Origin: CAVXNB01 sp963763085
Lineage (GTDB): Bacteria > Actinomycetota > Acidimicrobiia > Acidimicrobiales > Bog-793
DNA length: 64,000 nucleotides
Direction: 5' to 3'
NCBI GenBank assembly: GCA_963763085.1
Contig: CAVXNB010000008.1
Location: forward strand, 496,001-560,000
Shown here: one piece after another, positions 1 to 8,504 of the stretch
How positions within the stretch are numbered: the first letter of the stretch is position 1
Layout: each line of letters starts with the position of its first letter
Position numbers and translations under genes: made by a program
The notes under the pieces: model-generated
The model's database searches: none
What the model was told of the DNA's origin: nothing
What the model saw: the letters and a program-made list of their open reading frames with translations, nothing else

Positions 1-529
1 AACCGTCCTCGCGCGGTGCCGCCTCGATGCCGGCGGCGAGAAGTGCCGCCGGCTCGCTCGCGAACCAGAGGCCGTCGTCGGAGAACGCCAGATACAAGGG
101 CTTGATACCGAAGCGGTCGCGCGCCAGCAACAGACGCCCTTGCGTGAGGTCCACCGCGGCGAACGCGAACTGACCGTTGAGGCGCGGAAGCACTTTGGGG
201 CCCCATTGGGCGAGCGCATGCAGCAGCGTCTCGGTGTCCCCGCCCGAAACGAAGGAATCGTCGGCGAGCTCGCTCCGGATCGCCTTGTGGTTGAAGATCT
301 CTCCGTTGAACGAGATCCACCAGTCCCCGCTCGGGTGGCGCATCGGCTGATGCGCTCGCTCGCTGACGTCGACGATCGCGAGGCGAGTGTGGACAAGTCC
401 GACGTTGCCGAGGATCTCCACACCCGACCCGTCCGGACCACGGTGCAAGAGGGCGTCACGCATCGCCTCGAGCCGCTCAAGCGAAGGGCTCTCGCCGAAC
501 GGGAGCACGCAACCGCCGATGCCGCACAT
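1..529 (-). CDS. asnB: Asparagine synthase (glutamine-hydrolysing), N-terminal part, cut by window edge
   Basis: Reading the minus strand from the ATG at 529 gives a class II glutamine amidotransferase domain: it begins MCGIGGC, so Cys2 becomes the N-terminal nucleophile after Met removal. It continues with the family hallmarks RGPDG, FNGEIFNH, GDTETLL and ARDRFGIKPLY. Only about 176 residues are present; the synthetase (ATP pyrophosphatase) domain lies beyond the left edge. Family knowledge: the domain hydrolyses glutamine and passes ammonia to an aspartyl-AMP site. It is divergent from the IclR gene with a 58-bp spacer. It could be a housekeeping asparagine synthetase or a pathway-specific amidotransferase; the visible half cannot decide. 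Confidence 0.93.
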   Translation of the reverse strand, partial: MCGIGGCVLPFGESPSLERLEAMRDALLHRGPDGSGVEILGNVGLVHTRLAIVDVSERAHQPMRHPSGDWWISFNGEIFNHKAIRSELADDSFVSGGDTETLLHALAQWGPKVLPRLNGQFAFAAVDLTQGRLLLARDRFGIKPLYLAFSDDGLWFASEPAALLAAGIEAAPREDG

Positions 530-549
530 GGGTCGAGGTTAACTGACCG

Positions 550-564
550 TCCGAGGTACTCGGA
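550..564. promoter_or_regulatory. Candidate operator: inverted repeat TCCGAG-GTA-CTCGGA
   Basis: A perfect 6-bp inverted repeat with a 3-nt centre sits midway in the 58-bp spacer between the divergent asnB and IclR-type genes. The 10-mer GGTACTCGGA at 555-564 recurs at 4188-4197 in the P450/SDR divergent spacer. IclR-type regulators commonly control their own gene and neighbours, so this is a plausible autoregulatory site, but the similar 9-mer GTACTCGGA also occurs inside coding sequence near 24251. Confidence 0.35.
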
Positions 565-587
565 GCAGAGGCGTTAGTGTCTGCACG

Positions 588-1382
588 GTGGTGGACACCA
601 GGCGCGTGGCGGTGGAGAAGCTGGACCAGAATCTGGAGCGGGGCTCTCAGGCCGTGTATCGCGTGCTGCGCATCCTGCTCTGCTGGAAAGAGCAGGACTC
701 GACCCTGAGCTTGACCGAGATCGCCCAGCGCACGGGCATCACGCTGCCAACCGCCCACCGCATGATCAAGGCGCTCCAACGAGAGGGCTTCCTCGTTCAC
801 GACAAGATCTCGGGGAACTACGCGCTCGGGCCCACGATCCTGGACCTGGCTCGCGTGTTGCTGCAGCGAAGCGATCAGGATGAGCTCGTCGTCACGGTCA
901 TCCCGCATCTCGAGCGGATGCGATCCATCACCGGGGAGACTGTCGGCCTGCACATTCCCATGGGAGACCTCCGGATGTGTGTGGCAGAGCTCGTAAGCCG
1001 TCAGACGATCCGCACCGCGACAGGTGTCGGCCGGACTTTTGCGTTGCCCGGGGGCGCCTCGGGGCAGATCCTCACGGCATGGTCGCAAGAACGCCTTGAA
1101 TTGGTCGAGAAGCAGCTTGCCGCTTCGGAGCAACGACGAAAGGAGTTGCATTCCCGTCTCGCCAAGGTGAGGGAGAACCGCTACGCGATCAGCCAGGGAG
1201 AGACGATCTCCGGAGCGAGCGCGCTCGCCTTTCCGCTCTTTGGACCTAACCAGGATGTTCGGGCGGCGGTGAACATCACCGGTCCGGACAATCGCTGGAC
1301 GCGAAAGGAGATGATGGCCCACCTCCCGGCTCTGACCCAGGAGATAGACCACATCTCCGAGCAGCTCGGATACCGCGGCTAG
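588..1382 (+). CDS. IclR family transcriptional regulator
   Basis: 264 residues, GTG start. The N-terminal winged helix-turn-helix (about residues 20-85) contains TEIAQRTGITLPTAHRMIK, typical of IclR proteins; the remaining about 170 residues form the GAF-like effector domain, with the family-like segments TGETVGLHIP, GASGQILTAW and ISGASALAFPLFG. Family role: binds a small aromatic or acyl effector and represses or activates a nearby catabolic operon. It lies at the edge of the catabolic block beginning with PrpD/P450, so it is the best local candidate for its regulator (inference). Its stop is 5 bp from the end of the convergent MmgE/PrpD gene. Confidence 0.9.
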   Translation: MVDTRRVAVEKLDQNLERGSQAVYRVLRILLCWKEQDSTLSLTEIAQRTGITLPTAHRMIKALQREGFLVHDKISGNYALGPTILDLARVLLQRSDQDELVVTVIPHLERMRSITGETVGLHIPMGDLRMCVAELVSRQTIRTATGVGRTFALPGGASGQILTAWSQERLELVEKQLAASEQRRKELHSRLAKVRENRYAISQGETISGASALAFPLFGPNQDVRAAVNITGPDNRWTRKEMMAHLPALTQEIDHISEQLGYRG

Positions 1383-1387
1383 GGCGA

Positions 1388-2779
1388 TCAGCCAGGCGAC
1401 AACAGTCCGACCAGCGCCCTCACGTCGTCTGCGTCCTCCAGGCGCTCGACGAAGCTACGCACCGCATTCGCACCCTCGCGGCCGATGCGGGGAGCCGCCA
1501 GACCTTCGAATTTCGCCTTGACGGCGGGCGAAGTCATCGGTTGGGTCGGTCCGCCGGGCCGATCCGTCGCCTCCCGGGTCAGGACACGACCGTCATCGGT
1601 CCGCACCTCGACCCGGACGGCGTAGCGCCGCTCCGGTCCGAAACCATCGATGGTCTCGTCGGCCAGGACGTCCACGTGTCGAGTCATCTCCAAGGTGGCG
1701 GGATCGCTGATGGCCGCCTCGGTGAACCGGTCCGCCGAGACATCGCCATGGACGAGCATGCAGGCCACGCCGAACGGGATGCTCATCTGGGCGGCGGTCA
1801 CGCCACTCGGCCGGTACTCCCATCCGCAGTGGACCTTCGAGTGCGAGCTGCAGTGGATCGTGACCGATCGCGCGACCGATCCGGACGCGAGCAGGTCCTC
1901 ACGAATCCGGCGTGCGACCTCGATGCTGGACTGTGCCGCAGCGCACGACGCATACGGCTTGAAGCCGATCTCGTCGGTCTCCCATCGCGAGCCGAGTCCC
2001 GAGGTGAGCGCCTCCAGATCCACCTGGCCACCCCCCATCGTCGAGCAGAATCCGCCGAAGTCGGCTTCGAGCACGTTCGGGATGCCCGTGAAGCCCTCCG
2101 CGGCCAAGAGGGCGCTTCTCACGCCACTTTGGCACGCAAGCCCGGAGTGGAGCCGCTTGGCCATAGCGCCCTCCTGTGCCGCCATCAGGCCCGCCGCTTG
2201 TGTTCCGGCGAGGCCGACGGCGTCGCGCAGTTTGGGGGCATCGAGCGCCAGCATGCGCCCCGCCGCGGCGCCGGCGACGAAGACGCCCACGGTTCCTTGC
2301 GGGTGGTATCCCGCCCGAAAGTGAGCCGTGCCCACCGACATGCCCACTCTGGCACCGACCTCGCACCCGGCAACGATCGCGGCGAGAAGCTGCTTCCCGT
2401 CGACGCCGGCTTCCTCTCCGACCGACATTGCCGCGCCGAGTGCGAGGGCACCCGGGTGGATCATCCCGCCCATGTGGATGTCGTCGTATTCGAAGGAGTG
2501 GGCGGCCGTCCCGTTGACCAGGGCCGCCTGGGTTCTCGAGACAAGGGTCGACGTACCCCACAACGTCGCCTGAGCACGTCCTCCTTCTGCCAGCACAAAG
2601 GCGCGCAGCTTCTCGACCCACGGGAGGCTGGCGCCGAACAGCGCGCAGCCGATCGTGTCGAGGACGGACAGCTTGACGTGTTCGATGGTGCTTGCCGGGA
2701 TCGACTCGTACCGAAGTTGGCTGGCGAACTCTGAGAGCTGTGCCGTTGGAGAAGCGTCACGGTCGCCACCACTAGCCAT
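1388..2779 (-). CDS. MmgE/PrpD family protein
   Basis: 463 residues, ATG start. The family pattern is clear: N-terminal helical half with VLDTIGCALFGA, NGTAAHSFEYDD and HPGALALGAAMSVGEE, then GFKPYASCAAAQSSIE and a C-terminal alpha/beta domain. The family includes 2-methylcitrate dehydratase, iminodisuccinate epimerase and cis-aconitate decarboxylase, so the reaction is probably a (de)hydration, epimerisation or decarboxylation of a carboxylic acid, but the substrate is unknown. It follows the P450 gene by 26 bp and is probably co-transcribed with it. A second PrpD paralogue lies at 33792-35168. No other methylcitrate-cycle gene is nearby, which argues against propionate metabolism. Confidence 0.9.
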   Translation of the reverse strand: MASGGDRDASPTAQLSEFASQLRYESIPASTIEHVKLSVLDTIGCALFGASLPWVEKLRAFVLAEGGRAQATLWGTSTLVSRTQAALVNGTAAHSFEYDDIHMGGMIHPGALALGAAMSVGEEAGVDGKQLLAAIVAGCEVGARVGMSVGTAHFRAGYHPQGTVGVFVAGAAAGRMLALDAPKLRDAVGLAGTQAAGLMAAQEGAMAKRLHSGLACQSGVRSALLAAEGFTGIPNVLEADFGGFCSTMGGGQVDLEALTSGLGSRWETDEIGFKPYASCAAAQSSIEVARRIREDLLASGSVARSVTIHCSSHSKVHCGWEYRPSGVTAAQMSIPFGVACMLVHGDVSADRFTEAAISDPATLEMTRHVDVLADETIDGFGPERRYAVRVEVRTDDGRVLTREATDRPGGPTQPMTSPAVKAKFEGLAAPRIGREGANAVRSFVERLEDADDVRALVGLLSPG

Positions 2780-2805
2780 CGGCCGTGCGCCCTTCGCCGC
2801 TCACG

Positions 2806-4104
2806 TCAGCCGACGATGAGCGACAGTGAGGAGAACGCCCGCACAGCCCGTCGATCCATATAGGTCGGCTCCGCAGATTCGTCGATGGCCAGATTCGGGA
2901 AGCGCTTTGCGATCTCCCGGAAGACCACCTGTCCCTCCAACCTGGCCAACGTCGAGCCGACGCATCGGTGTACCCCGCCACCGAAACCGAGGTGCGGGTT
3001 GGGCAGACGGGTTATGTCGATTCGGTCCGGGTCCGAGAAGACCGTCTCGTCGCGGTTGGCCGAGGCGATCATCGGCTGGATGACCTCACCGCAACGAAAC
3101 TCCTGGCCGCCGATCTCGATGTCCTCGTACACCCACCTAGGTGGCGGCCGTTGCGCTGGACTCGTCCATCGGAGGAGCTCTTCGGTCGCGGAGCTTGCCA
3201 GGCCGTCAGGATCACGGCACAGCAGCTCGAACTGGTCGCGTTGGCCCAGCAGCCCACGAAGGCCACGTCCGAGCAGACCCATCGTCGTCGAGTGACCGCC
3301 TTGGATCAGCACCGAGACGGTGGCGAAGAGATCGAGCTCGTCCATTTTCCCGTTTTGGGACGCGGCCTCGATCATCCCGCTGATCACTCCCTCCTGCGGA
3401 GCTGCGCGTTGGGCTTCGAACAGCGCTCGCAGGTAGCGGTTGAATCCCCTCGCGGCCTCACCCGCCGCGAGCAGGCGGTCGAGGGTGCCGTCAAGGTCGA
3501 ACCCTGACCCGAGCCCGACAGACATCTGGTGCACGTACTCGCGATCGTCAAACGGGACGCCCATCACCTCTGAGACCATGAGCAGCGGAAGCGGTGACGC
3601 CAGGAGCTCGACGACGTCGACGGGTCCTGGAGCGCGTCGCTCGATCTCGTCGAGCATCGAGGCGACGATCTCCTCGACCCGTGGCCGAAAGGCCTCGATG
3701 CTCTTCGGCGTGAAGAACTTGCCGATGACAGAGCGGACTCGAGTGTGGTCGGGAGGATCCTGCGCGGTGAGGAACCTCTTGCGAAGATCGAAGTAGTCGA
3801 CCGCTCCGTCGGGGACGTCGGCTCCGAAGTCCCACCCCAGCTTCGCCGGCATGCCACCGATCGGACACTCCGCTCCGATGCCGAGTCGGAAGAGCGTTTG
3901 ACAGTCGGCGTGGCAGAACAGGTACCAGACGCCCGGCAGGCGCGGATCGTGGGGCTTGCCCCAATTGATCGGATCTTGGCGCCGATACCTGGCGTAGTCC
4001 GGATACGGGTCATGGACGATCGGCGCGCCGGGGTCGAACTGCGGCAGCGCGTTGCGAGCGAGATTCTCCTGGACGCGGGCGTCGTCGATGCTGAACGTCG
4101 TCAT
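2806..4104 (-). CDS. Cytochrome P450
   Basis: 432 residues from the ATG at 4104 (MTTFSIDDA); an in-frame extension to 4305 has no P450 character and runs through the divergent promoter region. Landmarks: I-helix IQGGHSTTMG (distal Thr pair), K-helix EELLRW, and the haem-binding loop FGGGVHRCVG with the ligand near Cys381. Soluble class I bacterial P450s need a ferredoxin, and a suitable one is encoded at 7328. It probably hydroxylates the hydrophobic substrate of the neighbouring acyl-CoA pathway (inference). It is divergent from the SDR at 4230 across 125 bp. Confidence 0.95.
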   Translation of the reverse strand: MTTFSIDDARVQENLARNALPQFDPGAPIVHDPYPDYARYRRQDPINWGKPHDPRLPGVWYLFCHADCQTLFRLGIGAECPIGGMPAKLGWDFGADVPDGAVDYFDLRKRFLTAQDPPDHTRVRSVIGKFFTPKSIEAFRPRVEEIVASMLDEIERRAPGPVDVVELLASPLPLLMVSEVMGVPFDDREYVHQMSVGLGSGFDLDGTLDRLLAAGEAARGFNRYLRALFEAQRAAPQEGVISGMIEAASQNGKMDELDLFATVSVLIQGGHSTTMGLLGRGLRGLLGQRDQFELLCRDPDGLASSATEELLRWTSPAQRPPPRWVYEDIEIGGQEFRCGEVIQPMIASANRDETVFSDPDRIDITRLPNPHLGFGGGVHRCVGSTLARLEGQVVFREIAKRFPNLAIDESAEPTYMDRRAVRAFSSLSLIVG

Positions 4105-4229
4105 GGCCGTCCACCCCCAACTTGACCGGTCGCACGGCCCAGTGAGGGACGGGACCGGCGACGATTCGTCTCCGCGCTCACCGTTAAGGTACTCGGATCG
4201 CCGCAGTCGCTCGGAAGCCGGAGGATGCG

Positions 4230-4988
4230 ATGGGAATTCTCGAGGGCAAGGTCGCGATCGTGACGGGAGGGGCTCAGGGCATCGGCCGGGGGATCGTCGA
4301 GGCACTCGCCAAGGAAGGATCCCACGTCATTCTCGTCGACGTCGAAGGTGACCTCGCGGTCGAAGCGGCACGGGAGGTGGCGCGACACGGCGTCATGTGC
4401 AAGGCGGTGATCGGGGACGTCGGCCTCGAGGCGACCGCAGAGGAAGCGTGCCGCGTCGCAGAGTCGTCGCAGGGTCATCTCGAGATCCTCGTCAACTGCG
4501 CCCAAGGCATGGTCTCGGGCGTCCCGTTCGTCGAGCACTCCGATCAGGACTTCGACCTGGCCCTCTCGACCGGGCTCTGGGGCGCGTTCCGATTCATGCG
4601 GCGCAGCCTCCCGCTTCTCTCTGTCAAGGGAGGGTCCGTCGTGAACATCGTCTCGTCGGCCGGCACCCATGGCCTGGCGGGATTCGCCGGTTACGCGGCG
4701 GCAAAGGAAGGCATTCGGGGCCTCACGAAGGTGGCGGCCAACGAGTGGGGTCCGCTCGGCATCCGCGTCAATGCGCTGAGCCCGCAGGCGAGCACGGCCA
4801 AGACCGAGGCCTACTTCGAGCTGCATCCCGAGCGACTGGCCGAGAAGCTGGCGAGGCAGCCGATCCGGCGCGCCGGCGATGCGGAGCTCGACATCGGGCG
4901 GACCGTCGTCTTTCTTGCCGGCCCCGACTCGAGCTTCATCACGGGGGCGACGATCATGGTCAACGGCGGGCTCACGATCATGCCGTAG
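4230..4988 (+). CDS. SDR family oxidoreductase
   Basis: 252 residues, ATG start. It has the Rossmann signature TGGAQGIGRG at residues 12-21, the acidic residue after beta-2 (VDVEGD, suggesting NAD(H)), NCAQG in place of the usual NNAG, Ser in IVSSAGTHG, and the catalytic YAAAK. Classical SDRs oxidise alcohols or reduce ketones. The position between a P450 and an acyl-CoA dehydrogenase operon suggests it oxidises the hydroxyl introduced by the P450, but this is inference. Confidence 0.92.
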   Translation: MGILEGKVAIVTGGAQGIGRGIVEALAKEGSHVILVDVEGDLAVEAAREVARHGVMCKAVIGDVGLEATAEEACRVAESSQGHLEILVNCAQGMVSGVPFVEHSDQDFDLALSTGLWGAFRFMRRSLPLLSVKGGSVVNIVSSAGTHGLAGFAGYAAAKEGIRGLTKVAANEWGPLGIRVNALSPQASTAKTEAYFELHPERLAEKLARQPIRRAGDAELDIGRTVVFLAGPDSSFITGATIMVNGGLTIMP

Positions 4989-5107
4989 ACCGCCTCGCCG
5001 ATCAGCGGAAACGCGCCGGCCGGCTGCAGTGCTGGCACTCTCCGCCGCCGGCATCGAGGTCACGCTGGCGCGCAGCACGGGACTCTGCGATGATTTGAAA
5101 GGATAGT

Positions 5108-5118
5108 CCACATTGTAG
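5108..5118. promoter_or_regulatory. Candidate operator, CCACA-N-TRTRG type (site A)
   Basis: The sequence CCACATTGTAG lies 43 bp before the acyl-CoA dehydrogenase start. It is an imperfect 5-1-5 inverted repeat matching similar elements at 11331, 24902, 27048 and 37684, each upstream of a catabolic gene or divergon. The motif was found by eye and its statistical weight is not tested. Confidence 0.35.
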
Positions 5119-5160
5119 CGACTCGAAATTCAGGTGTCCAGACCTGTAGGGGAACGCGGG

Positions 5161-6297
5161 ATGCAGGGTGAAGAACCGACCAATCTCAGCTTGTTCCGAG
5201 AGGAGGTCCGCACCTGGCTGACCGAGAACGATCCGGGTGAGCCACCTCCGCTCGACACCCAAGAGATGCGCGAGTGGAGCGCGGCGTGGCAGCGCCTCCA
5301 GTACGACTGCGGGTGGGCGGGGATCGACTGGCCAGTCGAGTACGGGGGTCGAGGGCTCAGCTTCCTCGAGCAGATCATCTGGTTCGAGGAGTATGTGCAG
5401 GCCGGCCTGCCCGTCGGGCACAGCTGTTTCGTCGTCGCACTTGCGCACGCCGGCCCGACCCTCATCGCCCGCGGGAGCGACGAACAGAAATCGCAGTACC
5501 TCCCTCCGATCCTGCGCGGCGAGACGCCCTGGTGCCAAGGATTCTCGGAGCCCGAGAGCGGTTCAGACCTCGCCTCGCTCAAGACGCGCGCCGAGATCGA
5601 CGGTGACACCCTCGTCGTCAACGGGCAGAAGGTCTGGACGAGCTACGCCCACCTCGCAGATTTCCAGGAGCTCCTGGTCCGTACGGATCCGACCGCGCCG
5701 AAACACAAAGGGATCACCTGGGTCATCTGTGACATGCGCACCCCCGGTATCGAGGTCCGACCGATCCGGACCATCGACGGCGGCGCGCACTTCTCCGAGA
5801 TCTTCTACGAGGATGTCCGGATCCCGATCGCCAACGTGGTCGACGAGGTCAACGAAGGCTGGAGCGTGGCGATGTCAACGCTCGCGATCGAGAGAGGGCC
5901 TGCCGCGCTTGACTACCAGCTCGGGACGCTGCGGGACATCGACGAGCTCATCAAGCTGGCGAAGGACAGGCAGCTCCTCAAGAACGAAGAGCTCGCGACG
6001 CGTCTGGCGTCGGTCCGTGCCGAGGGGGCGGCGCTTCGCTCGATGACCTATCTCAGCGTCTCGGAGTCCAAGAGCGGCGTCGCTCCGTCGCCGATGACCA
6101 CTGCGGTACGAACGTTCTGGGGGGAGCTCCAGCACAAGGTCGGCCGGCTGGCCGTCGACGTGCTCGGATCGGGCTCGCTCGAGCTCGGGACCTGGAGCGA
6201 GTACTGGCTGACGCAGTTCTCGGCCGGGATCGCGGGGGGCACCAAGGACATCCAGAAGAACATCATCGGCGAACGAGCGCTCGGACTCCCCCGATGA
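5161..6297 (+). CDS. Acyl-CoA dehydrogenase, catalytic subunit of a pair
   Basis: 378 residues from the ATG at 5161, which has a good ribosome site (AGGGGAA); a GTG at 5134 is possible but has no such site. FAD-binding segments include WCQGFSEPESGSDLASL and the C-terminal GGTKDIQKNIIGERALGLPR. The usual C-terminal catalytic Glu position is Gly here (AGGT). Instead Glu244 in LAIERGPAAL occupies the position used by isovaleryl- and long-chain-type dehydrogenases. The gene overlaps the next dehydrogenase by 4 bp (ATGA), the arrangement of mycobacterial alpha2beta2 FadE heterodimers that act on side chains of sterols. Role: alpha,beta-dehydrogenation of a CoA ester. Confidence 0.93.
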   Translation: MQGEEPTNLSLFREEVRTWLTENDPGEPPPLDTQEMREWSAAWQRLQYDCGWAGIDWPVEYGGRGLSFLEQIIWFEEYVQAGLPVGHSCFVVALAHAGPTLIARGSDEQKSQYLPPILRGETPWCQGFSEPESGSDLASLKTRAEIDGDTLVVNGQKVWTSYAHLADFQELLVRTDPTAPKHKGITWVICDMRTPGIEVRPIRTIDGGAHFSEIFYEDVRIPIANVVDEVNEGWSVAMSTLAIERGPAALDYQLGTLRDIDELIKLAKDRQLLKNEELATRLASVRAEGAALRSMTYLSVSESKSGVAPSPMTTAVRTFWGELQHKVGRLAVDVLGSGSLELGTWSEYWLTQFSAGIAGGTKDIQKNIIGERALGLPR

Positions 6298-7331
6298 AGT
6301 TCGTCCTCACGCCGGAGCAGCTCGACGTGGGAGCGGTCGCCGCCAAGTTGCTCAGCGACCGGCTCTCTCTGCCGAAGGTGCGCGAGCTCGCCGACCGGGC
6401 GGAGTCGGGCGCGTCCGTGCTGGCCGTCGACGAGAGCACCTGGGCCGAGTGCGCCGAGCTGGGCTGGTTCGGTCTCGGGGTCCCGGCCTCGCTCGGTGGA
6501 GTCGGATACGGGCCGGTCGAGGAGATCATGCTCTTCACCGAGCTGGGCCGCCACCTCGCCCCTGGACCATTTGCCTCCACGGCCGTCGCCGGATGGCTCG
6601 CTGCAGCTGCCGGAGAACGCGAGCTTGCCGACGAGATCTTCGAGGGCCGCCGCCGGGCCGGCCTCGTCGTGGGCGACTTCATCGTGGACGGCGAGCCTGG
6701 CGGCCTCGTCGTGCGCCTTGAAGGAGGGTCGTCCGAGCTGTTCGAGATCGACCGGCTCGACGCGGTTCCGAGCGTCGACCCGTCTGTGCGGCTCGCACGG
6801 GTCGCCTCGGGACCGACCGTGGTGAGGCTCGAGGACCCGCTCTTGGCGGCCAGGGCCCAGCTGCTGATCTCGGCGATGGAGCTCGGCATCGCCGAAGCCG
6901 TGCTCGAGATGTCCGTCGAGTACGCGAAGTTCCGCCATCAGTTCGGCAAGCCGATCGGCACGTTCCAGGCCGTCAAGCACCGATGCTCGGACATGGCGAT
7001 ACGAGCCCACGCCGCCCGTGCGCAGACGCTGTTCGCGGGGTTCCATGTCGAGAGCAGAACTGACGACGCCCCATTCCAGGCGGCAGCCGCAAAGACGGTC
7101 GCGACGAGAGCCGCCAAGCTCAACACAGCTGACAACGTGCAAAATCACGGGGCGATCGGCTTCACCGTGGAGCACGACGCCGGTCTGTTCGCCCGTCGGG
7201 CGCACATGCTCGAGTTCGCGTTGGGCGGAGAGCTCGGGGCCGCCCCTACCTTGCTCGAGGCCGACCGGCACAGGTTCGAGACGCTGCCGCCGCCCGTCGA
7301 GGAGTGGTTCGCCACGACGGTCGTGCCTTGA
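6294..7331 (+). CDS. Acyl-CoA dehydrogenase, partner subunit
   Basis: 345 residues, shorter than the usual about 380. The C-terminal helix bundle is recognisable from VEYAKFRHQFGKPIGTFQAVKH and the end of the fold from NHGAIGFTVEHDAGLFARRA. The residues corresponding to the catalytic helix read LLISAMELGIAEAVLEM, a common pattern for the non-catalytic, FAD-binding partner of heteromeric FadE enzymes. The start overlaps the upstream dehydrogenase stop, so equal translation is likely. It is the beta subunit by analogy with FadE pairs in cholesterol catabolism; function alone is unlikely. Confidence 0.9.
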   Translation: MKFVLTPEQLDVGAVAAKLLSDRLSLPKVRELADRAESGASVLAVDESTWAECAELGWFGLGVPASLGGVGYGPVEEIMLFTELGRHLAPGPFASTAVAGWLAAAAGERELADEIFEGRRRAGLVVGDFIVDGEPGGLVVRLEGGSSELFEIDRLDAVPSVDPSVRLARVASGPTVVRLEDPLLAARAQLLISAMELGIAEAVLEMSVEYAKFRHQFGKPIGTFQAVKHRCSDMAIRAHAARAQTLFAGFHVESRTDDAPFQAAAAKTVATRAAKLNTADNVQNHGAIGFTVEHDAGLFARRAHMLEFALGGELGAAPTLLEADRHRFETLPPPVEEWFATTVVP

Positions 7332-7531
7332 GCGCGGTGCGAGTCGTCGTCGACACCGACCTTTGCGAAGGGCACGCGCTCTGCTTGCAGGCCGCTCCCG
7401 ACGTCTTCGACCTGGGCGAGGACGACCGGGCTATCGTCAAGGAGGTCGATCTCACCGACGCCCTCCTCGCGTCGGTTGCGGACGCGATCATCCGCTGTCC
7501 CGTCCAGGCCATCTCGTTGCAGTCGAGCTGA
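7328..7531 (+). CDS. Small ferredoxin, [3Fe-4S] or His-variant cluster type
   Basis: 67 residues from a TTG at 7328 whose TTGA overlaps the previous stop; a GTG at 7337 is an alternative. Cluster residues are Cys13-x2-His16-x2-Cys19 and Cys57-Pro58 (CEGHALC ... RCP), with His in place of the second Cys of a 4Fe-4S ferredoxin. Proteins of this kind are encoded beside actinobacterial P450s and pass electrons to them. Its place inside the dehydrogenase/hydratase operon, 3 kb from the P450, suggests joint expression with the pathway. Confidence 0.88.
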   Translation: MSAVRVVVDTDLCEGHALCLQAAPDVFDLGEDDRAIVKEVDLTDALLASVADAIIRCPVQAISLQSS

Positions 7532-7539
7532 GGGGAGAC

Positions 7540-8490
7540 ATGAGCGACACGGAAACGTCCGAGGACGGCCACTATCGGCACATTCTCTACAGCACCCACC
7601 ACGAGGGGACGATTGCCCGAATCGAGCTCAACCGGCCCCAGACTCGGAACGCGCAGCACCGCCCCCTGCTGGTGGAGCTCGACGATGCCTTCCATCGGGC
7701 CGAGGCAGACGACACCGTCCGCGTCGTCATCCTGAGCGGCGTCGGCCCGATGTTCTCGTCGGGTCACGACATGGGCTCGACCGAGCGCCGCGAGGAGCAG
7801 GACCCCGGGCCTCTCCAGCACGTGACTCGCCGTACCAACGGAGGATCCCGTCAAGGCGTCGAGGCGCGGGTGCTGCAGGAGTGGCACTACTTCTTCGAGA
7901 ACACCCGGCGCTGGCGCTCCCTCCGGAAGATAACGATCGCCCAGGTGCACGGCCCCGTCTACGCGGCAGGCCTCATGCTCATGTGGGCGTGCGACCTCAT
8001 CGTCGCCGCCGCCGGCACGACCTTCGCCGACGTCGTAGGAACCAGGTTGGGGATGTGCGGCGTCGAGTACTTCGGGCATCCCTGGGAGTTCGGGCCCCGG
8101 AAGGCGAAGGAGCTGCTTCTCACGGGCGATTCGATCACGGCCGAGGACGCCTACCAGCTCGGCATGGTGAGCAAGATCTTCCCACTCGACCAGATCGCAG
8201 AGCTCACCGAGGAGTGGGCGGTGCGCATCGCTCAGGTCCCGACGGTGACGGCGCTGCTCGTCAAGGAGTCGGTCAACCAGACGGTCGACATCATGGGCTT
8301 CACGAACGCGCTGAACGCCTGCTTCTCCCTGCACCAGATCAACCACGCCCATTGGATGTACCTCAACCCCGACGGCACACCGGTGGGGACACCGCAATTC
8401 GGCGTCCCGAATTGGCGTGACGCCCCTCCCGTCCTGCCGGCGGAGCGGGGGACCGCTGGTGGCAGATCGCCTGGCTCAGGCGCTCGCTGA
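7540..8490 (+). CDS. Enoyl-CoA hydratase/isomerase family protein
   Basis: 316 residues from the ATG at 7540, preceded by GAGGGGAGAC. Crotonase fold markers are IELNRPQTRNAQ, the first oxyanion loop FSSGHDMG and the second VHGPVYAAGLMLMWACDLI. The length is greater than the typical 260 because of an insertion around residues 80-115 (SRQGVEARVLQEWHYFFENT) and a C-terminal tail. The catalytic Glu pair of classical hydratases is not obvious, so isomerase, hydrolase or lyase activity is possible. It follows the ferredoxin by 8 bp and precedes the NDP-forming CoA ligase by 14 bp. Confidence 0.9.
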   Translation: MSDTETSEDGHYRHILYSTHHEGTIARIELNRPQTRNAQHRPLLVELDDAFHRAEADDTVRVVILSGVGPMFSSGHDMGSTERREEQDPGPLQHVTRRTNGGSRQGVEARVLQEWHYFFENTRRWRSLRKITIAQVHGPVYAAGLMLMWACDLIVAAAGTTFADVVGTRLGMCGVEYFGHPWEFGPRKAKELLLTGDSITAEDAYQLGMVSKIFPLDQIAELTEEWAVRIAQVPTVTALLVKESVNQTVDIMGFTNALNACFSLHQINHAHWMYLNPDGTPVGTPQFGVPNWRDAPPVLPAERGTAGGRSPGSGAR

Positions 8491-8504
8491 GCAAACCACC
8501 TTCA

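Noticed and set aside
4105..4305. Longer start for the P450 gene
   Set aside because: The extra 67 residues are Arg/Pro/Ser-rich, not P450-like, and cover the divergent promoter and SDR ribosome site; the ATG at 4104 gives a normal N-terminus.
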